A stretch of DNA of 64,000 nt from Bacteroidales bacterium. Its GTDB lineage: Bacteria > Bacteroidota > Bacteroidia > Bacteroidales > UBA932. A model generated the notes under the pieces. The model ran no database searches. It saw nothing but the letters and a program-made list of their open reading frames with translations, and was not told the DNA's origin. Location: assembly GCA_022648685.1 (NCBI GenBank), contig JALCMW010000010.1, forward strand, positions 1 through 64,000, read 5' to 3'. Position numbers and translations under genes: made by a program. Below are positions 42,167-54,103 of the stretch, in pieces (the stretch's first letter is position 1; each line of letters opens with the position of its first letter).

Positions 42167-45112
42167 ATGATAATCACTAACAAACTAACCACTCTTTTGT
42201 TGTCAGTTACATTATTATGTATGACAATGCAAGTTTTTGCTCAGACAATTCAGGTCAAAGGGACAGTCACCGATGCGACTTCTCATGAACCTTTGGCCGG
42301 TGTCACTGTATTTGTCAAAGGGACAAATGTTGGAACAAATACTGACGTCGCAGGTAATTATACTATTAAGGTAAATAAAAATGATGTGCTTGCTTTCCGT
42401 CTGATCGGTTACCTGGCCATGGAAGTCAAAGTATCGGATACGCCCCGGATAGATATTTCATTATCTGAGGACAGGCAATTTCTGAAAGAAGTCGTAGTAG
42501 TCGGATATGGTACGATGGATAAAAAAGAATTGACATCTGCAATTTCACACGTCTCTTCAAAAGACTTTCTTTCTTCAAGTGTGTCGGATCCGACTATGCT
42601 GATACAAGGAAAAGTTGCCGGAGTGTCTGTCGTGAATACAGGAGCGGCGGACCCCAATAATCAGGCAAGCATTCAAATAAGGGGCATATCATCCAGATCG
42701 GCAGGTTTGGGACCGCTTTTCGTAATAGATGGTGTACCAGGCGGCAATACCATGAACCTGAATCAAAACGATATCGAGTCAATAGATATCCTTAAGGACG
42801 GCGCGGCTTCGGCTATTTATGGAACAAGAGGAAGCAACGGTGTCGTACTTATAACAACTAAAAAAGGACAGAAAGACGGAATGGTCCATACTTCATATGA
42901 CGGCATGGTTTCGGCCAATATCATGATAAAAGAGCTGGATATGCTTTCTGCAGACGAATATCGACAATACAGGACATCTCAGGGTAACAGCGTCGACTAT
43001 GGCGGCAATGTTGATTGGTTGAAAGAAGTAAGCCGGATCGGATTGACGCATCAGCATACCATAACATTATCGGGAGGAACTGCCGATAATTATTATCGTG
43101 TAAGTGCCGATTACAGAAATGCGACGGGAATAGACAAACGATCCGAACGATCCGAATACGGCGCAAGAGCTTCTGTTACACATACTACCAAAGGAGGATA
43201 TCTGGTATTTTCAGCAAACATAGCACCTCGTATCATCTATGCAAAAGCAGCGGACTGGAATGTTTTCCATAATGCGATTGAAGCAAATCCGACATCTCCT
43301 ATTCATGATCCGGATAATCCTTCCATGTATTTTAGCTTTTTCGGTCAGCAGGCCGGTTATAACCCTGTTGAAGCCAACAGAACAGTCAAAGATGACAGGG
43401 ACATCAAGTATCTTGACTGGGATGCAACTGCAAAGCTGAAACTGAGTGATGATGTATCGACACAAATTACATTTGCCGATCAGCAGATTGACAACTACAA
43501 CAGTTGGTTCAGACCATCGACCAATACGGAAGGGATTAGTAAAGGTTGGTCGGGGGAAGCATCCAAAAGTTATTCGAAAAACAGTCAATATTCATTGGAA
43601 TGGCTGGGGAATTATGCCAAAACATTAAATGAGCACAATTTCAAATTGCTTGCAGGTTATTCCTACCAATATTTTCTTAATTCTGGACTCAGCGCAGAAA
43701 ATAAGAATTTTCCCTCTGACGGAATTACTTACAACAGTATAGGACAAGGAGACTGGGCCAGGGAAGAAGGGCATGTCGGCATGAGTTCTTACAAAAACGA
43801 TTCTAAGCTGATAGCTTTTTTTGCACGGGTAAATTATGATTATCGCGGGAAGTATTTATTTACGGCATCTTTTAGACACGAAGGATCTTCTAAATTCGGG
43901 ATAAATAACAAATGGGGAAATTTTCCGGCACTTTCCGGAGGTTGGAGACTTTCCGAAGAAACATTCATGAAAAGATTCAAATGGATCAATGACCTTAAGG
44001 TTCGTGCAGATTACGGGGTCACCGGAAATCAGAATTTCGACAGCTATTTGTCCATGAATACTATGACCGGGTTCGGGGACTATTATTATAACGGGAAATA
44101 TTTTACAGTATGGGGCCCGTCCAAGAATGTAAATCCGGATTTGAAATGGGAAAAGGGAATTAACTGGAATGTCGGATTGGATTTCTCATTGTTTGATTAT
44201 AAGCTGACCGGATCGTTCAATTATTATAACAGGAAGCAAAAAGATTTGCTTGGAAATTACAATGTACCGATTCCTCCGTATTTGTATTCAACTACATTTG
44301 TCAATGTCGGTACTATGAAAAACAGCGGGTTCGAGTTTGATATCAACTGGGACTCAGCTCTTGGTAAAGATTTCCAATATTCGGTAGGAATTGTAGGATC
44401 TACGATAAACAATAAATTCGTTTCTTTTTCAAATTCAAAATATGTCGGACAGGATTATTACTACGTAGCAGCGACAGAAGATCCCTTTCCTTTTCATTAT
44501 TTGCAACGCATTGAAAAAGGGAAAAGATTGGGAGAATTTTATATGTGGAAATATGCCGGTGTGAACAAGCAAGGGGAATGGCTGATCTATGACAGGAATG
44601 ATGAACTTAAACCCGCTGCCGAGGCTACGGATGCTGATATGAGGAAGGTTGGCAACGGCTTGCCAAAGTTTACGGTTTCAATGACAAATAATTTTAAATA
44701 TAAGAATTGGGATTTGTCTTTGTTTTTCCGCGGTGCCTTCGGTTTCGATTTATTCAATATTCATGATTTCTATTACGGAATGCCTGACGAAGTCGGGAAT
44801 GTTTTGAAAAAAGCATACGGGAAGAATGCCGTCATAAAAGGGAATCCGGCCGTGACTGATTATTTTCTTGAAAAGGGCGATTATATCAAACTTGATATGG
44901 TGAATATAGGCTATACTTTCAACTTTGACAACAAGTTTATAGATAAGATGAAAGTTTATATCACAGGAAGAAATCTTGCAACATTTACAAACTTTACGGG
45001 CGTTGATCCTTCTACATATCAAACAAACGGGTTGCAGCCGGGCGCTACCGGATCCCGTAATTATTATCCTTCTTGCAGACAGATGATTTTCGGTGTCCGG
45101 TTGGATTTCTAA
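42167..45112 (+). CDS. susC: SusC/RagA TonB-dependent outer membrane transporter
   Basis: 981 residues. Signal peptide ending VFAQ, carboxypeptidase-like beta domain (IQVKGTVTDATSHEPLAGVTV), TonB box region (EVVVVGYGTMDKKELTSAI), plug (QIRGISS, LFVIDGVPGG, DIESIDILKDGAASAIYGTRGSNGVVLITTKKG) and a large barrel ending in RQMIFGVRLDF. It imports oligosaccharides captured by SusD. First gene of the PUL operon; susD follows 14 nt later. Confidence 0.95.
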   Translation: MIITNKLTTLLLSVTLLCMTMQVFAQTIQVKGTVTDATSHEPLAGVTVFVKGTNVGTNTDVAGNYTIKVNKNDVLAFRLIGYLAMEVKVSDTPRIDISLSEDRQFLKEVVVVGYGTMDKKELTSAISHVSSKDFLSSSVSDPTMLIQGKVAGVSVVNTGAADPNNQASIQIRGISSRSAGLGPLFVIDGVPGGNTMNLNQNDIESIDILKDGAASAIYGTRGSNGVVLITTKKGQKDGMVHTSYDGMVSANIMIKELDMLSADEYRQYRTSQGNSVDYGGNVDWLKEVSRIGLTHQHTITLSGGTADNYYRVSADYRNATGIDKRSERSEYGARASVTHTTKGGYLVFSANIAPRIIYAKAADWNVFHNAIEANPTSPIHDPDNPSMYFSFFGQQAGYNPVEANRTVKDDRDIKYLDWDATAKLKLSDDVSTQITFADQQIDNYNSWFRPSTNTEGISKGWSGEASKSYSKNSQYSLEWLGNYAKTLNEHNFKLLAGYSYQYFLNSGLSAENKNFPSDGITYNSIGQGDWAREEGHVGMSSYKNDSKLIAFFARVNYDYRGKYLFTASFRHEGSSKFGINNKWGNFPALSGGWRLSEETFMKRFKWINDLKVRADYGVTGNQNFDSYLSMNTMTGFGDYYYNGKYFTVWGPSKNVNPDLKWEKGINWNVGLDFSLFDYKLTGSFNYYNRKQKDLLGNYNVPIPPYLYSTTFVNVGTMKNSGFEFDINWDSALGKDFQYSVGIVGSTINNKFVSFSNSKYVGQDYYYVAATEDPFPFHYLQRIEKGKRLGEFYMWKYAGVNKQGEWLIYDRNDELKPAAEATDADMRKVGNGLPKFTVSMTNNFKYKNWDLSLFFRGAFGFDLFNIHDFYYGMPDEVGNVLKKAYGKNAVIKGNPAVTDYFLEKGDYIKLDMVNIGYTFNFDNKFIDKMKVYITGRNLATFTNFTGVDPSTYQTNGLQPGATGSRNYYPSCRQMIFGVRLDF

Positions 45113-45126
45113 ACAATAATAAAATA

Positions 45127-46848
45127 ATGAAATATAATATATTATCGATAGCAATGTTATTTGCTATTCTGTTGGGGTCTTGCACGAATCTGGATGAGAA
45201 AATTTATGACCAGGTTTCAAGCGACAATTATTACAATACTCAAATGGATGTAATCCGTGCTGTATATCGTCCTTTTGAACATGCATATTACAGCGTTTGT
45301 TCCCGTCAGGTGATTGAAGAACTTTCGGGCGATTTGGTCGCGACTTGGAAAAAAGACGATTGGTGGGAAGATGGCGGCAGGTGGAGCCGTCTCCATTACC
45401 ATACATGGACGATAGACGATGAAGTTATCAAAACGGAATGGGAAGGGTGTTTCACCGGTATTATGCAGTGCAATTATGTTATTGATGACTTGAATACCCT
45501 GAATCCCGGGAAATTCGGGTTTACGACAGATGAGTTCAGCGGATTGATTGCCCAATGCAGGACAATGAGAGCCTGGTTCTATATACGTCTTCTGGGAACT
45601 TTCAGAAATATACCTTTGGCTGTTAGCCGCGATGTCTCCAAAAACTCGGATGGCCAGGTTGCTCCTCAGGTGATTTTCGATTTCGTGGAAAAAGAATTGA
45701 CAGAGTGCATCGACCTGCTTCCCATGAAAGAAGGGTCTGCAGGAAATGGCCTTGCACAAGGGCAATGGAACAAGGCGAGCGCCGCCGCTCTTTTGGTCCG
45801 CCTTTACCTTAATGCTGAAAAATGGATTGGCAAAAGCGAATATTCGGAATGCGAAAAATATGCGCAAAACATCCTGGATGGTGTATATGGAAGTTATGCT
45901 CTGGGAAAAACCTGGGATGAAGTATTTGATTGGCAGAATGAAAATTGTCCCGAGGTTCTTTTCGCTTTTCCTTCGGCCAAAGGATATAGCCATTATGTGT
46001 ATTCGGGAGACATGTTCTGGTGGACAGTGCCAGCCAGAACAATAGCGAACTATCTTGGGGATACGAAGGCCGGCAACGGGGATCATAATTGCAAATATGG
46101 CCTTGCTCCCAGTCTGGCTCCGGACGGAACTCCTTATACTACCGAACTCGGACGTCCTGTGGCAAAATTCAAGAAATATCCGGAAGACTACAGATTAAAA
46201 CTGTACAAAAATCTGGGTGGCAGTAAAAGAGAGGGGATGATGTTATTCGGCTATCTGGAGTATGAAGAGGATGGTGTAACCAAGAGAGTCGTGTCTCCTA
46301 CAGGGGGTTATGACCTTTATTTGAGAGACATGGTTGCACAATTCGGTAATATTGCGCCGGGGGTTGTCCCTGCCGATCCGACATCGGATATGCTGCACGG
46401 GGACCATAATTCGGGATGGCGTTATTGTAAATATCCGTTATATGGAGATGACGATGAAGGGCAGATGGAGTCCGACTATGTGGAAATAAGACTTGCCGAG
46501 ATTTATTATTCCCTTGCGGAATGCAAATTCAGGGATGGGAATGTAAGCGCAGCCGCAAAGTTGTTGAATGATGTAAGGAAAAGGAATTACCCGAAATCCA
46601 CGTGGCCCGATTATTTGTATGAACCTGACGGATCTGTGAAATTGACGGAAAACGAATTGCTGGATGAATGGGGCAGGGAGTTCCTTTCGGAAGGAAGAAG
46701 AAGAACGGACCTCATCAGATTCGATAAGTTCTGCACAGGCAATTGGTGGGATAAGATACCGGATTCGGATTCCCATACGGAGATTCTTCCGTTGCACAGG
46801 GATATATTGAACAGTAATAATTCCTTAAAACAGAATCCTGGATATTAA
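45127..46848 (+). CDS. susD: SusD/RagB surface glycan-binding lipoprotein
   Basis: 573 residues. Lipobox LLGSC near the N-terminus; SusD repeats: FEHAYYSVCS, TMRAWFYIRLLGTFRNIPLA (helical hairpin), VEIRLAEIYYSLAECKFRDGNVSAA and a C-terminal RRTDLIRF. It caps the SusC barrel and binds the glycan at the surface. ATG 45127 (MKYNILSIAML) is the start. Confidence 0.94.
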   Translation: MKYNILSIAMLFAILLGSCTNLDEKIYDQVSSDNYYNTQMDVIRAVYRPFEHAYYSVCSRQVIEELSGDLVATWKKDDWWEDGGRWSRLHYHTWTIDDEVIKTEWEGCFTGIMQCNYVIDDLNTLNPGKFGFTTDEFSGLIAQCRTMRAWFYIRLLGTFRNIPLAVSRDVSKNSDGQVAPQVIFDFVEKELTECIDLLPMKEGSAGNGLAQGQWNKASAAALLVRLYLNAEKWIGKSEYSECEKYAQNILDGVYGSYALGKTWDEVFDWQNENCPEVLFAFPSAKGYSHYVYSGDMFWWTVPARTIANYLGDTKAGNGDHNCKYGLAPSLAPDGTPYTTELGRPVAKFKKYPEDYRLKLYKNLGGSKREGMMLFGYLEYEEDGVTKRVVSPTGGYDLYLRDMVAQFGNIAPGVVPADPTSDMLHGDHNSGWRYCKYPLYGDDDEGQMESDYVEIRLAEIYYSLAECKFRDGNVSAAAKLLNDVRKRNYPKSTWPDYLYEPDGSVKLTENELLDEWGREFLSEGRRRTDLIRFDKFCTGNWWDKIPDSDSHTEILPLHRDILNSNNSLKQNPGY

Positions 46849-46891
46849 TCGTACTGTCCTTTTATATTGTATTCTCAAATATTATATAACC

Positions 46892-47743
46892 ATGAAAAAA
46901 ATCAGAAATTTATTTTTGCTCTTTTTGGCGGCGGGTCTGCTCTTTTCTTGCGGAAAGAAAAACGATGATGTAAATGTGATTGACATTGCACACCATTACA
47001 AGATGGTCTATATGCTTGGCGGTGCTGTAAGCCATTGGGATTCATCCGATCCGGTTCCGATGAAAGCAACGACGGATCCTGACGTTTTCGAATATGAACT
47101 CGACCTTGTCAGGAGTACTGAAAATAAGCTTATCAAATTTTCGGTTTCGGTAAATACATGGGACAAGACGGATTTTCTGGTGCCTGTCGCGGTAGAAAAA
47201 GATCAAGCGTATTCTTTCCTGAAAGAAGGAGTGAATCAGTTAAGCCTGACATCAGTAGCCAAGGATGGAGAAGGTAATCTGCGCGATTATTTCTTTGGTA
47301 TGGACAAAGGACAAAGCGGCAGATACAAAATACAAGTAAATCCGATCAAAATGACGCTGACGGCGACAAAAATTTCTTCTCTCCCTGATCCTGATGTTAT
47401 CGAATGGATAGAAGGGAATGTCTATATGGTAGGAGATGCGACACCTGCCGGATGGGATATAAGCAATCCGACACCAATGGTCAGAAACGGAGACATACAC
47501 ACCTATGACGGTCAATTGAGTGCAGGTGAAATGAAATTTCCTACAAAATTCGATTGGAGCAGTCCTACTTACAGACCGGCTGTCGATAAGACGGAGATCA
47601 GCAAATCGGGAATACAGGATGAAGCCGTGATCCTTCAGGCGGGTGATCCCGATAACAAATGGACTGTTAAAGATGCCGGTCACTATCAACTTACTCTTGA
47701 TGCAAAAAATTTGACTCTTAAAGTAAAATGGCTGGGAGAATAG
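46892..47743 (+). CDS. SusE/SusF-like surface glycan-binding lipoprotein
   Basis: 283 residues. Lipobox LLFSC. Two SusE/F-type starch-binding-like modules are seen, each with a VYMxG strand (MVYMLGGAVSHWDSSDP, GNVYMVGDATPAGWDISNPTPM). They bind glycans at the cell surface to help the SusCD complex. It lies 43 nt after susD; its stop overlaps the next gene by 16 nt. Confidence 0.85.
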   Translation: MKKIRNLFLLFLAAGLLFSCGKKNDDVNVIDIAHHYKMVYMLGGAVSHWDSSDPVPMKATTDPDVFEYELDLVRSTENKLIKFSVSVNTWDKTDFLVPVAVEKDQAYSFLKEGVNQLSLTSVAKDGEGNLRDYFFGMDKGQSGRYKIQVNPIKMTLTATKISSLPDPDVIEWIEGNVYMVGDATPAGWDISNPTPMVRNGDIHTYDGQLSAGEMKFPTKFDWSSPTYRPAVDKTEISKSGIQDEAVILQAGDPDNKWTVKDAGHYQLTLDAKNLTLKVKWLGE

Positions 47744-49125
47744 TTAAAACATATATTGGAAAAGCAGTCATTCTGGGTTTGCTGTTTCTTGCACCGGCAA
47801 TTCTCGGTGCAAGGGATAGTAAATTTACAAGAAAAGGTGTAGGCCCTCAATACTGGACGGCTTATGAGTACTGCTATGATCTTAATTTGCCTATGACAGA
47901 GCTCCGTTGGCAGTGTAACATAGATTGGATGGCAAATACTTTTCTTGACTACGGTTACGATATGATCTGCAATGACGGATGGATTGAAGCGGCTCAGACA
48001 ATAAATGAAGATGGCTTCATAACCAAATATAATAGTAATTGGAATCATGGCTTTGCCTATTGGAACGCTTATATCAGAAGCAAAGGCATGAAAGCCGGAG
48101 TTTATTATAATCCTCTTTGGATGACAAAAGCCGCCTATGACCGGAATTGCAAAGTCATCGGTACGAACAAAACCGCAAAAGAGATAGCCGGGTCACATTC
48201 TTTCAACAATGCTCTATATTGGGTGGATGTCGATAGGCCCGGTGCCGAACAATGGGTGAAGGGCTATGTCCGTTATTTTAAGGCTATTGGTGTCAAATAC
48301 CTGAGAATAGATTTTCTGGAGAATTATGAAAACAATTACGGGACCGCAAAATATGCTAAAGCTCTTCAATGGATAAAGGAAGAAGCCGGAGATGATATTT
48401 TTCTCAGTCTTGTAATGCCGAATTGTTATGATCACGGAAAGACGGAAATACAATACGGAGATATGATACGTGTCAGCGATGATTGCTTCGATGGAGAATG
48501 GGATTTCGTAAGTTCAAGACGAAGAGGACAAGTAAAAAACAGCTGGCCCCAATATGCTAACGTATTTGACGGGATGATAGCTTTCTCGGATATAGCTGCG
48601 AAAGGACAACTGATCTTGGATGGAGATTTCATGAGGTTGAACAAATTGGCAAACATGGATGAAAAGCGTTTTCTATTTTCATTAATGATAATGGGAGGGT
48701 CAGCACTTGCCATTGCCGATCAATATGATACGATAGATGAAGACGCAATGCAGGTTTACGGAAATAGGGAATTGCTCTCACTGCATAATTCCGGATTTTC
48801 TGCCAAGCCGTTAAGCAGGGAAATTAATAACGTCAATAGTTCGATATGGATCGGGCAATTGCCGGACGGTGATTTTGTAGTAGGTTTGTTCAATAGGGAA
48901 GATAAGCCGGGGGAATATGGTATCGATTTCTTCAAAGATCTCGGTATTGACGGAGGCAATGTGAAAAATGTCAGGGATCTATGGTCACATCGCGATCTTG
49001 GTTCCATGAAGGGTAAATATGAAGTGACATTGAAGCCCCATTGCTGTTCGATAGTCCGAATCCATTCTTCCGGGGTTCACAGGTATCAGGCAGAGTGTGC
49101 TTCTCTTAGAAAAGACAGATCATAA
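47728..49125 (+). CDS. GH27-like glycoside hydrolase
   Basis: 465 residues. Signal peptide AVILGLLFLAPAILG. The barrel has GYDMICNDGWIE, GMKAGVYYNPLW, and a conserved Asp in GVKYLRIDFLENY (nucleophile candidate), then MIRVSDDCFDGEWD (acid/base candidate), followed by a C-terminal beta domain (FVVGLFNREDKPGEYGI). GH27 enzymes include alpha-galactosidases, beta-L-arabinopyranosidases and isomaltodextranases; which applies is unclear. It begins inside the end of the SusE/F-like gene. Confidence 0.75.
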   Translation: MAGRIVKTYIGKAVILGLLFLAPAILGARDSKFTRKGVGPQYWTAYEYCYDLNLPMTELRWQCNIDWMANTFLDYGYDMICNDGWIEAAQTINEDGFITKYNSNWNHGFAYWNAYIRSKGMKAGVYYNPLWMTKAAYDRNCKVIGTNKTAKEIAGSHSFNNALYWVDVDRPGAEQWVKGYVRYFKAIGVKYLRIDFLENYENNYGTAKYAKALQWIKEEAGDDIFLSLVMPNCYDHGKTEIQYGDMIRVSDDCFDGEWDFVSSRRRGQVKNSWPQYANVFDGMIAFSDIAAKGQLILDGDFMRLNKLANMDEKRFLFSLMIMGGSALAIADQYDTIDEDAMQVYGNRELLSLHNSGFSAKPLSREINNVNSSIWIGQLPDGDFVVGLFNREDKPGEYGIDFFKDLGIDGGNVKNVRDLWSHRDLGSMKGKYEVTLKPHCCSIVRIHSSGVHRYQAECASLRKDRS

Positions 49126-49130
49126 CAATC

Positions 49131-51712
<2,582 letters not shown>

Positions 51713-51781
51713 ACTCAGGGCCGATTTCGGTATCCAAGATATTTCCAAAGATTGCCATACTTTCGGAATTGAACAAAAGGG

Positions 51782-51817
51782 AAAAAAGGTTGTTTCAGTT
51801 AAGAAACAACCTTTTTT
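51782..51817. terminator. Bidirectional terminator between the PUL and the zinc-ribbon gene
   Basis: A perfect 15-bp stem (51782-51796 with 51803-51817), a 6-nt loop and A6/T6 flanks serve both converging transcripts. Confidence 0.85.
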
Positions 51818-51819
51818 CA

Positions 51820-51957
51820 TCAGATTTTCGTCCATTCTGTTCCTTTGCATTTCGGACAAGGTGGAAGTGTGTCCGAATCATCATTAAGTTCGATTACTTT
51901 TCCGCATTTTAAGCATCTGTACCAACCTTTTCCGGGTTTTTCTCCAGTTTTGTACAT
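51820..51957 (-). CDS. Small zinc-ribbon protein
   Basis: 45 residues starting MYKTGEKPGKGWYRC, with two CxxC knuckles (CLKCGK and CPKCKG) separated by a short acidic turn (ELNDDSDTLPP). It resembles the rubredoxin-like zinc-ribbon peptides common in bacteria. Function unknown. Its stop codon lies 3 nt from the shared terminator. The 313-nt gap upstream holds a plus-strand promoter for the next gene and nothing else seen. Confidence 0.75.
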   Translation of the reverse strand: MYKTGEKPGKGWYRCLKCGKVIELNDDSDTLPPCPKCKGTEWTKI

Positions 51958-52175
51958 AATTGTTGATTTTTTAGGTTGACTTGATTTATCTGTAACAGTA
52001 CAATACTGTTATGTACAAATATATACATATGCCATATCATTTGCAATCATATTCTTCAATATTTTACATCATGTGAATAATGATGCCATTTTATTGTTTG
52101 ACCTTATAGGTTCTTACCGGTGCAATCATTAAGTAATGACCGGAACAATGTTATTCAATGAACCGTTAGAAAGTG

Positions 52176-52183
52176 TATATTTG
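52176..52183 (+). promoter_or_regulatory. -7 box before nnrD
   Basis: TATATTTG matches the consensus exactly, 88 nt before ATG 52271. No good -33 element is seen. A weaker ATG at 52223 would also lie downstream. Confidence 0.4.
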
Positions 52184-52270
52184 TCTACTGACACAGTATG
52201 ACGCTGATATTCCGGATGACGTATGCTTTTCTTGCGTGATTGCCGGGAGACTGTTGATTATTACTTGATT

Positions 52271-53122
52271 ATGATGATTATTGATGAAAAATATCTAAAA
52301 GCACTCATTTCAAGAAGGAAGAATGATACCCATAAAGGCGACTATGGCCATCTCCTGCTTGTATGCGGCTGCGACAGTATGCCGGGAGCAGCAGTGCTTG
52401 CCGCCGGTGCGGCTCTCAAATCTGGCTGCGGACTTGTAACCCTGCACTCATCATCTATTGCCGCTCAGGCAGCTGTCAACCTTTTCCCGTCTGCTATGCT
52501 GTCACTAGACAAAGCTCCTTATTTCTCGGAAGTTCCTGACCTGTCGCGTTATACCGCAATAGGCGCCGGTCCCGGACTAGGACGGGATGGAAATACGGTA
52601 AGAGCGTTGGGCACGCTTATCTCAAAGGCCCGGGAATCCCGCAAGCCTATGTTGCTGGATGCCGATGCCCTGAATATCATTTCACAGGATAAAAGACTTC
52701 TGAATTTGATTCCTGCGGGGTCTGTCATGACACCGCACAATGGAGAACTCAAAAGGCTGATAGGGGAATGGCACTCCGATGATGAAAAGAAAAAGGATAT
52801 TATCGCTTTATGTGCTAAAACAGGTTGCGTGGTTGTTTCCAAAGGTTATAATACAAAGGTTTTCACTTCTTCCGGTGATCGATTTGTAAACACGACCGGT
52901 AATCCCGGAATGGCTAAAGGCGGCAGCGGCGATGTGCTTTCGGGGCTGATTTCCGGTTTGATGGCAAGAGGTTACGCTGCTTTGGATGCAGCTTTGCTCG
53001 GCGTTTGGATTCACGGCACAGCAGGCGATTGCCTTACTGAAGAATGCACGACGGAAGCATATAACAGTATGGATATGATCGCCTTTCTTTACAAAGGGTT
53101 CAGAGAATTATACAACGGATAA
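52271..53122 (+). CDS. nnrD: ADP-dependent NAD(P)H-hydrate dehydratase
   Basis: Repairs hydrated NAD(P)H using ADP. About 283 residues of the ribokinase-like YjeF C-terminal domain: KGDYGHLLLVCG, YTAIGAGPGLGRDG, LLDADALNII, MTPHNGELKRL and NPGMAKGGSGDVLSGL with the catalytic Asp. The N-terminal epimerase domain (NnrE), often fused, is absent. ATG 52271 (MMIIDEKYLKAL) is preferred over 52223, which adds a poor N-terminus. Confidence 0.9.
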   Translation: MMIIDEKYLKALISRRKNDTHKGDYGHLLLVCGCDSMPGAAVLAAGAALKSGCGLVTLHSSSIAAQAAVNLFPSAMLSLDKAPYFSEVPDLSRYTAIGAGPGLGRDGNTVRALGTLISKARESRKPMLLDADALNIISQDKRLLNLIPAGSVMTPHNGELKRLIGEWHSDDEKKKDIIALCAKTGCVVVSKGYNTKVFTSSGDRFVNTTGNPGMAKGGSGDVLSGLISGLMARGYAALDAALLGVWIHGTAGDCLTEECTTEAYNSMDMIAFLYKGFRELYNG

Positions 53123-53179
53123 TATACGTATCCGTTTTTCGGATATGTATACATATTACGGATTGTTATACACATATCA

Positions 53180-53409
53180 CTGTTGTTTCTTTCCGGAAAT
53201 GACTTCAAAAGAAAATCCGTTATTCCTTTCATGACAAATGCGGGATGGCCGGGAACCGTGATCAATGACATGGCATCTGAGGCTAAAAAAACGGTGCGGA
53301 AGTTGAAAACGCAAAGGAGATTAAATTCCGTACCATGGCTGATGGAAGAACCACCGGCATGATTACTTCCGAAAAGGAACTGAACGAGTGGATCGCTACT
53401 TTGAAATAG
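53180..53409 (+). pseudogene. Flavodoxin remnant (C-terminal part, frameshifted)
   Basis: One frame reads KSVIPFMTNAGWPGTVINDM, the flavodoxin loop that follows the last strand. It is joined across an A7 run (near 53285) to the next frame, NGAEVENAKEIKFRTMADGR and TSEKELNEWIATLK, ending in TAG at 53409. The N-terminal FMN-binding half is absent. It is 49 nt before an intact flavodoxin of a different sequence. Confidence 0.65.
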
Positions 53410-53458
53410 AGATAAAAATGAAGAAAGCTCTGCATATGCACAAAAAAAACTAATAAAA

Positions 53459-53944
53459 ATGAATAGTGAAATGAAACCGAAAACGGTTGTGGTTTATTTC
53501 TCAGCAACAGGGACAACCGAAAGAGTTGCAAAAATGATCTCTATAGCTACAGGTGGAAAACTTCATGAAATTCAACCGGAAAAGAAATATTCGGCAGCGG
53601 ACCTTGACTGGACTGTTAAAACATCACGTTGCTGTCGTGAAAAAGATGATCCGGAGTCACGCCCGGCGATCCTGAAGAATAATGAAGATATTAACAATTA
53701 TGATATTATCTATTTAGGCTATCCAATCTGGTGGAATATGGCGCCGAGAATCATCAACTCTTTCATAGAAAGCTGTAATTTGGAAGGAAAAACCGTGATA
53801 TCTTTCTGTACATCCGGAGGAAGCGGCATTGACAATTCCGTGAGACTGTTAAAGAATTATTATCCTGATGCAAATTGGCGTGCAGGAAAAATTTTGAATG
53901 GAAACACTCAAAGGGAAATAGACGAATGGATAAGCTGCAAATAA
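53459..53944 (+). CDS. Flavodoxin-like protein
   Basis: 161 residues. FMN phosphate loop in VVVYFSATGTTERVAK, then YDIIYLGYPIWWNMAPRIINSF (isoalloxazine-side loop) and KTVISFCTSGGSGIDNSV. Likely a cytosolic electron carrier or NAD(P)H-linked oxidoreductase of the flavodoxin_4 type. A start at 53471 (MKPKTVVVYF) is also possible. Confidence 0.85.
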   Translation: MNSEMKPKTVVVYFSATGTTERVAKMISIATGGKLHEIQPEKKYSAADLDWTVKTSRCCREKDDPESRPAILKNNEDINNYDIIYLGYPIWWNMAPRIINSFIESCNLEGKTVISFCTSGGSGIDNSVRLLKNYYPDANWRAGKILNGNTQREIDEWISCK

Positions 53945-54103
53945 CTTCCGGGCAATAAAATTTATGTAAAGGTTCATGAAATAGAACAATATATGCGCAA
54001 ATTCGCCTGATTTTTTTATGTAATTTCAAGGTGAAATGGCAGTCATTATTTGAAAGAAATCCCGGAAAAAGTATTTTTACGAAAACTAAAATTACTGGAT
54101 AAA

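Noticed and set aside
45217..46086. Minus-strand ORF of 289 codons inside susD
   Set aside because: The SusD frame is complete and has the family's motifs; the antisense frame is a shadow.
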